The notes beneath the pieces are model-generated. The model was given only the letters and a program-made list of their open reading frames with translations, was not told the origin of the DNA and did not search any database. From contig JAEYBE010000061.1 of NCBI GenBank assembly GCA_023404495.1, positions 1 to 64,000 of the forward strand: a DNA stretch of 64,000 nt, in the 5' to 3' direction. The DNA comes from Actinomycetes bacterium (GTDB taxonomy: Bacteria > Actinomycetota > Thermoleophilia > Solirubrobacterales > JACPNS01). This document shows positions 1-7,294 of the stretch, one piece after another. Made by a program: the position numbers and the translations under genes. Each line of letters starts with the position of its first letter. The stretch's first letter is position 1.

Positions 1-395
1 GGATTCAGGTGGATGTAGGCGAAGGTGTTGACGACGTGGTCGCCGCCCTGCACGATGCGTCCTCTGAACGGGTGCTGGAATACCGGGCCTCGCAGTCGCC
101 GTCGCTGGTTGTGCGAGATCGCATAGCTCGTGGAGAGCGATCGCATGACTCGCGGCGCCACCATCGGCTCGCTACCGAGTTGAAGAAAGACGTGCTGGTG
201 GTTAGGCATTTGCGCCCAAGCGAGCAATCGAGGGCCGACCGGCCAACGGGTGTCATCCAGGCGATCTCGCAGCCCGCCCAGGAATTCCTCATGGTCAGCA
301 CCGTCAAAAAAGATCACCCTCTTTCGATCGCCGCGAACGGTGAAATGGACGAGATCGAGTGCTGAGTAGTTGCGTGTGCGGTACTGGGAGCTCAT
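1..395 (-). CDS. REP-associated tyrosine transposase (Y1/IS200-like), C-terminus cut by window edge
   Basis: The reverse strand is open from an ATG at 395 to the left edge, giving 131 residues with no stop. The start HFTVRGDRKRVIFF matches the beta strand and RG-R-IF motif of Y1 transposases (COG1943). MPNHQHVF at about 63-70 supplies the HUH metal site (His66, His68). The end reads AYIHLN at 126-131, like the family's YIxLNP motif, with Tyr127 or Tyr91 as candidate nucleophile. Proteins of this family nick and move short palindromic REP sequences rather than a classical IS. A perfect 29-nt palindrome lies 67 bp upstream. Family assignment is confident. Whether the gene is complete cannot be judged here. 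Confidence 0.85.
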   Translation of the reverse strand, partial: MSSQYRTRNYSALDLVHFTVRGDRKRVIFFDGADHEEFLGGLRDRLDDTRWPVGPRLLAWAQMPNHQHVFLQLGSEPMVAPRVMRSLSTSYAISHNQRRRLRGPVFQHPFRGRIVQGGDHVVNTFAYIHLN

Positions 396-461
396 GATTG
401 CTTAATGGCTGAACCCCACGGCGTTGACTCCCACACTTGGTGTATTCACGCAAAATCCGTA

Positions 462-490
462 CAACCTTTGGCACCAGGTGCCAAAGGTTG
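462..490. repeat. Perfect palindrome (13-bp arms, 3-nt loop) upstream of the transposase
   Basis: The arms are CAACCTTTGGCAC and its exact reverse complement around a CAG loop. It sits between the divergent transposase (start 395) and the secreted-protein gene (start 549). Its size and place fit a REP-like palindrome that a Y1 transposase could recognise, but it could also be an operator or terminator. No second copy was noticed in this window. Confidence 0.6.
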
Positions 491-548
491 GACGCAAATT
501 GGGGGATTGGGGCGCATCGTGGGGATCGCGCGTGTGTTGAAGCGGGGG

Positions 549-1880
549 ATGGCGACTCCGCAGAAACGCCATTTCGCTCTCGCGGTTCTCGTGGCGCTGG
601 GTTCTCTCGGACCTGGCGTCGCAGCCGCGGGTGCGCAATCCGCGACGAAGGCGCCGAAGGTCAAGCCGGGCTATTTCCCGGCCTCCTGCAGTCGACTCTC
701 GACAGATCCCGCCGTGCGCACGCTTAGGAAGGGCGACTCGTGGCGATTCTCCAAGCCCTACAAGTTCCCGTTCGACGGTTGGACCTCGCGCGGGAGAAGC
801 ACGGTGATCTGGAGCTTCATCAAGAACAACACTTTGCGCAAGGCGCCGTACCCCTCGCCGAATCTCCCCGCTTGCCGGGTTGCGCGATTCGGCACCGAAG
901 ATCGCGCGGCGCACAAGGCGGGCAAGTATTTCCCGATGCTCGAGCCGATTGATGGCCAGCGCTTCTACGAGTTCAAGGACACGTTCGATCGACACATCGC
1001 GACGCTCACTTGGAGCAAGACACCGCCGATCCCCAAGCAGCCGTCCAAGTGGGGATGGTTCATCGACGGCAAATGGGCGGGGCATGACGCGACGCGCGCA
1101 TTCGAGTTCCAGTCACGCGCCTGCAAGCTCGTGCCGGCACCCGACGCAGGCGGTTGGAAATGGGTTCGCGATTCGCGCTACGTGATGGTCTCGTTTGCGC
1201 CGAACCTCGGATCGCCGGGCAAGGGCTACGCACCGAAGGGCGTCAAGGCACTGCGCGTGCGCGCCTTCCTGGATCGCCGTGCGATTCCGCCGCAGATCCT
1301 CGCGCGATTCGACAACTACGACTTCGGCTGCGGGTCAACGACAGTTCCGCCACTGCTCGCTCCGAACACTCTCGGCGCCTACAGGTTCGACAGCGGACTC
1401 GGTCCAAACCGTGCCTACCTGAAGGCCTACTACTTCGGCGAGGGCCCGACGACGATCGCGACCCTGCCAGGTGAATCGAAGCTCTACAACACGTATCGAC
1501 TTGACGTCTACAACCCGCGCCCTCACTACAGCCACGCGACCTACCTGATGGCCAACACGACAGCCGTAGCCGGCGGCGGCATGGTCCGCGCGATCGTGCA
1601 GAGCACCAGGGACAGCTTCACGCTGCACGACGAGATGCGCTACTGCGATCCCAACTTCACACTACGCAACCTGCACGTGCGAAAAGGCAAGAAGCACTAC
1701 AAGAAGTCGCTCTATTTCGAGCGCTACACATACAGCGCGCAGAACCGGAAGTCGGTTCGCTGGCTTCACGGCAGGGTCGACCCTGACCCCGGCACGCTCG
1801 GCCCCGAGGGCCGGCAGGCGAGCCAGAATCCGGCAAGCGTCGCGCTCTACGGCTGGTCGCCGATCAACTGCGACCGGTAG
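549..1880 (+). CDS. Secreted protein of unknown function (443 aa)
   Basis: The start at 549 was chosen because the product then begins MATPQKRHFALAVLVALG, a short basic stretch and hydrophobic core ending in AAAGAQS, a convincing Sec signal peptide. A purine-rich GAAGCGGGGG precedes the ATG. Upstream in-frame starts would read through the palindrome at 462-490 and give a non-signal N-terminus. The mature part is rich in aromatic and basic residues, with scattered cysteines (CSR, ACR, RACK, FGCG, RYCD, INCDR) that could form disulfides. I recognise no domain or catalytic motif. It stands alone: the transposase is divergent upstream and proA follows 25 bp downstream on the same strand. Predicted extracellular or cell-surface protein; function unknown. 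Confidence 0.75.
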   Translation: MATPQKRHFALAVLVALGSLGPGVAAAGAQSATKAPKVKPGYFPASCSRLSTDPAVRTLRKGDSWRFSKPYKFPFDGWTSRGRSTVIWSFIKNNTLRKAPYPSPNLPACRVARFGTEDRAAHKAGKYFPMLEPIDGQRFYEFKDTFDRHIATLTWSKTPPIPKQPSKWGWFIDGKWAGHDATRAFEFQSRACKLVPAPDAGGWKWVRDSRYVMVSFAPNLGSPGKGYAPKGVKALRVRAFLDRRAIPPQILARFDNYDFGCGSTTVPPLLAPNTLGAYRFDSGLGPNRAYLKAYYFGEGPTTIATLPGESKLYNTYRLDVYNPRPHYSHATYLMANTTAVAGGGMVRAIVQSTRDSFTLHDEMRYCDPNFTLRNLHVRKGKKHYKKSLYFERYTYSAQNRKSVRWLHGRVDPDPGTLGPEGRQASQNPASVALYGWSPINCDR

Positions 1881-1905
1881 CGCGCCCGGTACCTTGTAGG
1901 GACCG

Positions 1906-3177
1906 ATGGCGATCACTCAGAAGACGGTCACAGACATCTGCGCCGAGGCGAAGGCTGCCTCGCGCCAGCTCGCGGGCCTTGACACGCCGGCCAAGAACGC
2001 GGCGCTCGAAGCTATCGCCGACGCGATCGACGCACGGACGGACACGATCGTTCAGGCCAATGCCAAGGACTTGGAGGCCGGCCGCGAAGCGGGTCTGACC
2101 GACGCGCTGATGGACCGCCTGATGCTCGATCGCACCCGGCTCGAGGCGATCGCGAACGACGTGCGAAAGGTCGTCGAACTCGAAGACCCGGCAGGCCGCC
2201 TGCTTTCGGAGTTCAAGCTCTACAACGGCCTCGACGTGAGCAAAGTCGCGGTGCCGCTCGGTGTTATCGCCGTCGTCTACGAAGCACGCCCGAACGTGAC
2301 GATCGACGCTGCCGCGCTCGCGCTCAAGAGCGGCAACGCGATCGTGCTGCGCGGCTCATCTACCGCCGCTCACTCCAACGCGGTGCTGGCCGAGGTGGCA
2401 CGCGAAGCGATCGCCCAGGTCGGGCTGCCCGAGGCCGCGATCTCGATTGTCGGCGGCGGCCACCGCGACGAGCTCAAGGAACTGGCCACGCAAGAAGGGG
2501 TTATCGACCTGATCATTCCGCGCGGCGGCGAGGGGCTCAAGGCCGCGCTCAAGAGCGTCGCGACGGTCCCGGTGATCTACGCCGCGGCAGGCAACAACCA
2601 CGTGTTCGTCGATGCCAGCGCGAATCTCGACTGGGCAGAGGAGATCGTCGTCAACGCAAAGGTGCAGCGGCCCGGCGTCTGCAACGCTGCCGAAACGCTG
2701 CTGGTGCACGAAGACGTGGCGGCGGAGTTTCTTCCTCGTGTGCTCAAGCGGCTCAGCGAGGACGGCGTCGAGCTGCGCGCCGATGCCCAGACGCGCGCGC
2801 TGGCCGGCGTGGACGCGGGACCGATCGAGGTCGCCGACGACGCCGACTGGGACACCGAGTTCCTCGCCCTGATCCTCGCCGTGCGGATCGTCGACTCTGT
2901 CGATGCCGCAATCGAGCACGTGAATCTTCACGGCACAGGCCACTCGGAGGCGATCGTCACTGACTCGGACGAATCGGCGAGTGAGTTCACTGGCCGCGTC
3001 GATGCTGCCTGTGTCTACGTCAACGCCTCCACGCGCTTTACCGACGGTGGCGAGTTCGGACTCGGTGCCGAGATCGGTATCTCGACGCAAAAGCTCCACG
3101 CGCGTGGGCCGCTCGCCCTGCGCGAACTCTGCACCTACAAGTACGTGGTCCGCGGCGACGGCCAGGTGCGAGGGTGA
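1906..3177 (+). CDS. proA: Gamma-glutamyl phosphate reductase
   Basis: Second step of proline synthesis: NADPH-dependent reduction of glutamyl-5-phosphate to glutamate semialdehyde in the cytoplasm. The 423-residue length is typical of ProA. The aldehyde-dehydrogenase fold is recognisable from PLGVIAVVYEARPNVTID (about 120-137), LRGSSTAAHSN, and the active-site cysteine in QRPGVCNAAETLL (Cys259). The C-terminal GAEIGISTQKLHARGP is also characteristic. A -10-like TACCTT at 1890-1895 lies 10 nt before the ATG, suggesting a very short leader. proB, its usual partner, is not in the window. nadD starts 10 bp downstream, so proA-nadD-rsfS is probably one transcript. Confidence 0.96.
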   Translation: MAITQKTVTDICAEAKAASRQLAGLDTPAKNAALEAIADAIDARTDTIVQANAKDLEAGREAGLTDALMDRLMLDRTRLEAIANDVRKVVELEDPAGRLLSEFKLYNGLDVSKVAVPLGVIAVVYEARPNVTIDAAALALKSGNAIVLRGSSTAAHSNAVLAEVAREAIAQVGLPEAAISIVGGGHRDELKELATQEGVIDLIIPRGGEGLKAALKSVATVPVIYAAAGNNHVFVDASANLDWAEEIVVNAKVQRPGVCNAAETLLVHEDVAAEFLPRVLKRLSEDGVELRADAQTRALAGVDAGPIEVADDADWDTEFLALILAVRIVDSVDAAIEHVNLHGTGHSEAIVTDSDESASEFTGRVDAACVYVNASTRFTDGGEFGLGAEIGISTQKLHARGPLALRELCTYKYVVRGDGQVRG

Positions 3178-3187
3178 TCCTGGGCCG

Positions 3188-3787
3188 ATGCGCGTAGGAA
3201 TCTTCGGTGGCACGTTCAATCCGCCGCACCACGGCCACCTGATCTGCGCCCAAGAGGCGCGAATTCAACTCGACCTTGACGAGGTCCGTGTCGTGCCGGT
3301 GGGCATCCCGCCACACCGCGAGATCGAGCCGGACGCGGACCCCGGCAACGAGCGACGGCTCGCGATGGTCAAGCTGGCAGTGATCGGCCAGCCGGGGCTG
3401 ACGATTTCGACGCTTGAGCTGGAGCGGGAAGGCACGTCGTACACCGTCGATACGCTGGCAACGTTGAAGGATCAGGAACCAGAGACGGAATTCACACTGA
3501 TCATCGGGGCCGACCAGGCGATGTCATTCGGGAACTGGCGCGAGCCCGAGCGGATTGGCTCGCTCGCGAATATCGCAATGGCCACGCGCGTCGAGCACAA
3601 TCGCGAAGAGGCGATCGCGGAGGTCGAGCGCGCGACCGGCGGCAAGAGCCCGCAGGCCTTCGACATGCCGCGCATCGACATTTCGTCAACCCTGATCCGC
3701 GACCGGGTCTACAACGGTGCGACCGTGGCGCACCTAGTGCCGGCCGGCGTCGCCGAGCTGATCGAGGAGACCGGTCTCTACCGATGA
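3188..3787 (+). CDS. nadD: Nicotinate-nucleotide adenylyltransferase
   Basis: Joins nicotinate mononucleotide and ATP to deamido-NAD in NAD synthesis. The 199-residue product opens MRVGIFGGTFNPPHHGHL, with the nucleotidyltransferase GGTFNPxHxGH motif at 6-16, and ends with the ISSTLIRDR motif near 165-173. The ATG at 3188 was chosen because it places the GGTF motif at its usual distance from the N-terminus, although the reading frame is open further upstream inside proA. The gene overlaps rsfS by 4 bp (ATGA). The nadD-rsfS pair is widely conserved in bacteria. Confidence 0.96.
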   Translation: MRVGIFGGTFNPPHHGHLICAQEARIQLDLDEVRVVPVGIPPHREIEPDADPGNERRLAMVKLAVIGQPGLTISTLELEREGTSYTVDTLATLKDQEPETEFTLIIGADQAMSFGNWREPERIGSLANIAMATRVEHNREEAIAEVERATGGKSPQAFDMPRIDISSTLIRDRVYNGATVAHLVPAGVAELIEETGLYR

Positions 3788-4191
3788 GCGCCAAATCAGA
3801 AGTTCAGGTCACCGGCGAAGAGTTGGCCAAGCGGATCGCAGAGTTGCTCGACGACAAGAAGGGCGTGGAGATCAATGCCCTCGATGTCCGCGGACTCGCC
3901 AACTTCGCCGACTACTTCGTCTTCTGCAGCGGTCGCAGCGACCGTCAGACCAAGGCGCTGCACGACGCTGTGCGAGAGGGGATGAAGGCAGACCCCGGCA
4001 TGCTTCCCGTCCATACAGAGGGCGAACGCGAGCGTCGATGGATCCTGCTCGACTACGGCGACGTGATCGCGCACATCATGGTTCCCGAAGTGCGCGAGTA
4101 CTACCGGCTCGAGGAGCTTTGGGGCGATGCACCGGCCCTCGAGCTCGAGATTTCGCACGCAGGAGATCTCGCCGAAGACGACGCGGCTTGA
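3784..4191 (+). CDS. rsfS: Ribosomal silencing factor RsfS (Iojap/YbeB family)
   Basis: Binds ribosomal protein uL14 and blocks 30S-50S joining, down-regulating translation in poor conditions. The 135-residue protein shows the family core: ANFADYFVFCSGRSDRQTKA, then EGERERRWILLDYGDVIAHIM and VREYYRLEELWGDA. The start overlaps the nadD stop by 4 bp, consistent with translational coupling. Its stop codon overlaps a strong -35 hexamer (4188-4193) of the downstream toxin-antitoxin promoter. The C-terminal acidic tail (AEDDAA) is not conserved in the family. Confidence 0.95.
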   Translation: MSAKSEVQVTGEELAKRIAELLDDKKGVEINALDVRGLANFADYFVFCSGRSDRQTKALHDAVREGMKADPGMLPVHTEGERERRWILLDYGDVIAHIMVPEVREYYRLEELWGDAPALELEISHAGDLAEDDAA

Positions 4192-4226
4192 CGTATCGCC
4201 CGCACTTAGCTAGACTTAGCTAAGTG
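4188..4226 (+). promoter_or_regulatory. Promoter and autoregulatory operator of the toxin-antitoxin pair
   Basis: TTGACG (4188-4193) and TAGACT (4212-4217) are separated by 18 bp, a near-consensus sigma-70 type promoter. The -10 box ends 6 nt before the GTG start at 4224, so the mRNA should be leaderless. A perfect inverted repeat with 10-bp arms (CACTTAGCTA, 4-bp spacer, TAGCTAAGTG) spans 4203-4226. It covers the -10 box and includes the start codon. This is where an antitoxin/toxin complex would bind to repress its own operon. Confidence 0.8.
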
Positions 4227-4463
4227 GCTACGACCGTGAACATTCACGAGGCCAAGTCCCAGCTTTCCAAGCTGATTGCGCTGGTCGAGGATGGCGAGAC
4301 CGTCGTGATCGCGCGCGCGGGGGTGCCGGTGGCCGATCTCGTCGTCCACGAGCACGTTGTGCTTGGCAGGCGCAGTCTCTCTGGTGTCTGGAAGGGAAAA
4401 GTGGACATGTCTGGCTTTGACGCCGCCGATGAAGACATTGCCCGCGAGTTTGGTCTCGATTGA
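4224..4463 (+). CDS. Antitoxin of the Phd/YefM family (type II TA)
   Basis: A 79-residue antitoxin. The N-terminal part (VNIHEAKSQLSKLIALVEDGE, then VVIARAGVPVADL) is the Phd/YefM DNA-binding fold, which binds the operator and dimerises. The C-terminal half (VWKGKVDMSGFDAADEDIAREF) is the flexible region expected to occupy the toxin active site; WKGK..DF-type tails are typical of partners of this PIN subgroup. The start is GTG at 4224, inside the palindromic operator and without a Shine-Dalgarno sequence, in line with a leaderless transcript. It overlaps the toxin start by 4 bp (TTGA), coupling the two genes. Confidence 0.92.
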   Translation: MATTVNIHEAKSQLSKLIALVEDGETVVIARAGVPVADLVVHEHVVLGRRSLSGVWKGKVDMSGFDAADEDIAREFGLD

Positions 4464-4840
4464 GGTTTCTGCTCGACACGAATGTGTTGATCTGGTGGCT
4501 AGCCGGCGACCGTCGAATTTCGGCCGAGATCGTCGCCGACCTCGAAGAAGAGGCCAACGACGTTTTGGTCAGCGCAGCATCGATATGGGAGATCGAGATC
4601 AAGCGGGCGCGGCGCAACTTAGAAGCACCCCTGGACGTGGTGGCAACGCTGGAGTCACAGCAGGTTGCGCTTCTGTCGATCAGCGCTGAGCACGCGACCC
4701 TCGCCGGACGACTTCCACTACATCACCGTGACCCGTTCGATCGGATGATCGTGTCCCAGGCCGCGAGTGAAGACGCCATCGTCGTGACTTCTGACAGCGA
4801 GCTGGCGCAATACGGGGTGCCGGTTCGCATCGCGGGCTGA
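4460..4840 (+). CDS. vapC: PIN-domain ribonuclease toxin (VapC-like)
   Basis: A 126-residue PIN-domain RNase, the toxin partner of the upstream antitoxin. The acidic metal site is complete: Asp6 in LLDTNVLIWW, Glu44 in SIWEIEIK, Asp91 and Asp94 in HHRDPFDRMI, and Asp112 in VTSDSEL. The HxRDPFDR motif places it in the COG3744 subgroup that pairs with Phd-type antitoxins. It starts with TTG at 4460, overlapping the antitoxin stop, which keeps toxin translation low and coupled. All catalytic residues are present, so the toxin is predicted active. VapC-type toxins cleave tRNA or rRNA; the target here cannot be read from sequence. Confidence 0.92.
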   Translation: MRFLLDTNVLIWWLAGDRRISAEIVADLEEEANDVLVSAASIWEIEIKRARRNLEAPLDVVATLESQQVALLSISAEHATLAGRLPLHHRDPFDRMIVSQAASEDAIVVTSDSELAQYGVPVRIAG

Positions 4841-4868
4841 CCGCGCCTCGCTAAGATCACCCCTGCTT

Positions 4869-4943
<75 letters not shown>

Positions 4944-4950
4944 GTTTAAC

Positions 4951-5161
4951 TGGTCGGATCGGCTAACCCGATCCGACGTCCCGCCAGGTTGAGGGGTTCG
5001 CGCGGGGGACCCCCGCGAACCATGGTCGGGCAGCGGGTTTGATTGGTCGGATCGGCTTGCCCGATCCGACGTCCCGCCAGGTTGAGGGGTTCGCGCGGGG
5101 GACCCCCGCGAACCTAGGTTGGGCAGCGGGTTTGCTGGTCGGATCGGCTAACCCGATCCGA
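4951..5161. repeat. Tandem repeat, about 92-93-bp unit, 2.3 copies, each with two hairpins
   Basis: Copies start at 4951, 5044 and 5136; the third stops after the first hairpin, at about 5161. Each unit holds a perfect 8-bp stem, CGGATCGG with CCGATCCG, whose 5-nt loop differs between copies (CTAAC, CTTGC, CTAAC), and a second imperfect stem of GGTTCGCG-type arms around GGGGGACCCCC. Stems are conserved while loop bases vary. It fills the gap between tRNA-Ala and the convergent arfB gene, so it may terminate transcription from both sides. No protein-coding potential is visible. Confidence 0.85.
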
Positions 5162-5182
5162 GTTGTCGTGCTCCTCAGCGCC

Positions 5183-5614
5183 TCATGAATCGCCGTGGAA
5201 GCCTGGTTTTTTTCGCTTGGCCTTCGTCTCTGAGGTTGCGCGCTTGGCTCGCAGCCGGCGCTCTTTTGAGGCCTTGCTCGGCTTTGTTGCAACCCGCGTG
5301 CGTTTGACGCTCAGGGCTGATTCCAGCTTCTCGCCCAGCCTGGTCAACGCCAGCTCACGATTGCGCGACTGGGATCGCGCATCCTGCGCCGTCGCTCGAA
5401 CGACGGGTCCGACGCGTTTGATGATCCGCGCTCGTTGCTGGTCGCCCGGGGCGCTTGAGGTGAGGACGTCGTAGCTCGCATCCACCCGCGAAGAGGTCTT
5501 GTTGGCGTGCTGCCCTCCGGGGCCCGAGGAACGGCTCGCGCGAAGCTCTATTTCCGCCAACGGGATTTCGAGGCTGCGTCCGACGACCAAGTGCGTTTCG
5601 GTGATTCGTGCCAC
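5183..5614 (-). CDS. arfB: Ribosome-rescue peptidyl-tRNA hydrolase ArfB (YaeJ)
   Basis: Releases nascent chains from ribosomes stalled without a stop codon. The 143-residue protein has the release-factor catalytic motif SSGPGGQHANKTSSRV (GGQ at 33-35) and lacks codon-recognition domains. Its C-terminal third is a lysine/arginine-rich tail (KRTRVATKPSKASKERRLRAKR onwards), which in ArfB threads into the empty mRNA channel. It starts with GTG at 5614. It is convergent with tRNA-Ala across the structured repeat and divergent from the diguanylate cyclase gene. Confidence 0.93.
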   Translation of the reverse strand: MARITETHLVVGRSLEIPLAEIELRASRSSGPGGQHANKTSSRVDASYDVLTSSAPGDQQRARIIKRVGPVVRATAQDARSQSRNRELALTRLGEKLESALSVKRTRVATKPSKASKERRLRAKRATSETKAKRKKPGFHGDS

Positions 5615-5734
5615 AGCGACAATGTTCGCACCTGGACGCGCGTGAAGTCCTCGTTAATTTGTCCAGAAATACCCGCTAATTGCGGCGATTTCTACCGCGT
5701 TTGGTTCAACGTATCGGACTTGCGCGCCGATGAA

Positions 5735-6820
5735 ATGGGCATGGCAGACTCCTGGCTACTGCGCGACGGGATGGACCGTGAGCGGATGCTCGACATGGAT
5801 GAGCGCATCCGGCCCCTGCGCATCGCTGCGCTGGGAGTCCTCTCGCTTGCACTGATTTTTTCCACTCCTTGGCTCGGTGTGAAGACGATTCTCGTGACGA
5901 TCGTCGCGATTGTTGTCGCCGGCGGGTTCTTCAAGCTTGCCGGCGATCGGACTGCCGGGTCCGAGCGCCCTGAGTACTACCTCTTCGCTGGCTGGGCGGC
6001 CGCGGAAGTCGTAATCGCCGCGTGCATCATCATGACCGGCGGCGCCGAGTCGCCGGCGCTGGCTTGGCTTGCGATCCCAGTCGTGACGCTGAGCGCGCGC
6101 TTTTCGCTCCGCGGGGTGATCGCCGGGGTGTTTGTCACCGAGCTGTTGCTGGCATTGACGGTTGTCTCCAGTGGATTTGGAGCGTTCCTGGAGGATCCGG
6201 TCGCCGTCGGCGCCACCGCCGCGATGATCATTGCCGTCGCGATTCTTTCGAGTGCGTTGATGCTCTCGGACGTCGAGCACCGCACTGAAGCAGTGATCGA
6301 TCCACTGACTGGCCTGCTCAACCGCACCGCGCTTCGCAACCGCACGCTCGAGCTTTCGCAACGGTCCGAATTCACCGCCGAGCCCGTCGGTGTGATCGTC
6401 GCCGACATCGACCACTTCAAGCGCATCAACGACCGGCACGGCCACGCGGTCGGAGACGCGGTGCTCAAGGACATTGCCTACGTGATGCGCAAGGAGCTGC
6501 GGGCTTTCGATCTGGCCTACCGGATCGGCGGCGAGGAGTTCTTGATTCTGCTCCCGGGCGCGAACGTCGGAGAGGCAGAAGAGTTCGCCGCCGACCTGCA
6601 CCGCGTCATGGGTGCGGCGCCGCGCGGAGGTCAGCCCGTCACGATGAGCTTCGGCGTCGCCGCGTCGCACTACGGCGACATCTTCGACTATGAGACCGTG
6701 TTCGCCGCTGCCGATGCCGCTCTCTATCGCGCAAAAAAGGGCGGACGCGACCGCGTCTGCGTGGCCTCCGAGTCTGAGGTCGCGACTCCCGGCGAGTTCA
6801 CTCGCCATGTGCGCGTCTGA
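5735..6820 (+). CDS. Membrane diguanylate cyclase (GGDEF domain)
   Basis: Makes cyclic di-GMP from two GTP. With the ATG at 5735 the product is 361 residues. About six membrane helices (residues 30-185) form an unrecognised sensor. A GGDEF domain follows, beginning DPLTGLLNRTALRN and containing ADIDHFKRINDRHGHAVGD and the active site RIGGEEF (GGEEF 265-269). An RxxD inhibitory site (RAFD, 256-259) lies exactly five residues before it, so product inhibition is expected. The start is uncertain: ATGs at 5741 and 5771 are alternatives, and no clear ribosome-binding site decides. It is divergent from arfB and stands alone. Confidence 0.9.
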   Translation: MGMADSWLLRDGMDRERMLDMDERIRPLRIAALGVLSLALIFSTPWLGVKTILVTIVAIVVAGGFFKLAGDRTAGSERPEYYLFAGWAAAEVVIAACIIMTGGAESPALAWLAIPVVTLSARFSLRGVIAGVFVTELLLALTVVSSGFGAFLEDPVAVGATAAMIIAVAILSSALMLSDVEHRTEAVIDPLTGLLNRTALRNRTLELSQRSEFTAEPVGVIVADIDHFKRINDRHGHAVGDAVLKDIAYVMRKELRAFDLAYRIGGEEFLILLPGANVGEAEEFAADLHRVMGAAPRGGQPVTMSFGVAASHYGDIFDYETVFAAADAALYRAKKGGRDRVCVASESEVATPGEFTRHVRV

Positions 6821-6834
6821 GCGCGATCACCGGT

Positions 6835-6840
6835 CATAAT
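6835..6840 (+). promoter_or_regulatory. -10 box of a probable leaderless transcript (SRPBCC gene)
   Basis: CATAAT ends 7 nt before the ATG at 6848, the spacing expected if transcription starts at or next to the start codon. No clear -35 hexamer is seen, which is common in actinobacteria. Confidence 0.5.
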
Positions 6841-6847
6841 CGCCGCA

Positions 6848-7294
6848 ATGGCGAAGTATTCAGCAACGGTTCAAACGACGACTGACCCAGCAGACGCATT
6901 CGCGCTGATGGCGGACTTCGCCAACGCGGTCGATTGGGATCCGGCGACCAAGGAAGCACGGCGCTTGGACTCAGGCGAACTCGGTGTTGGTTCGAAGTTT
7001 GAACTGACGATGGAGATCTTCGGACGCGAGAACTCGATCGAGTACGAGATTCTCGAATTTGATGCCCCAACCCGGGTGGTGCTGCGCGGAGAAAACGCCG
7101 GGTCGGTCGCGGTGGACGAGATCACCGTCGAGCCCGCGGGTGACGGCGCGGCTGTGACGTACTCGGCAACAGTGACCATGAAGGGCGCCTACAAGGCGAT
7201 CGGACCGATCTTCGGCCGCGTCTTCAAGCGTATGGGGGATGCGGCGCGGGACGAGATCGGCCCATGGCTCGATTCGCGCGGCGCGGACCGGTGA
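6848..7294 (+). CDS. SRPBCC-family lipid/ligand-binding protein
   Basis: A 148-residue START/Bet v1-like protein (polyketide cyclase/SRPBCC superfamily). The sequence shows the typical layout: an N-terminal strand YSATVQTTTDPADAFALMADF, a middle GVGSKFELTMEIFG, the strand EFDAPTRVVLRGEN, and a long C-terminal helix GAYKAIGPIFGRVFKRMGDAARDEI. Such proteins bind hydrophobic ligands in a deep pocket; the ligand is unknown. It probably starts the operon at a leaderless promoter and overlaps the next gene by 4 bp (GTGA at 7291-7294), suggesting the two act together. Confidence 0.85.
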   Translation: MAKYSATVQTTTDPADAFALMADFANAVDWDPATKEARRLDSGELGVGSKFELTMEIFGRENSIEYEILEFDAPTRVVLRGENAGSVAVDEITVEPAGDGAAVTYSATVTMKGAYKAIGPIFGRVFKRMGDAARDEIGPWLDSRGADR

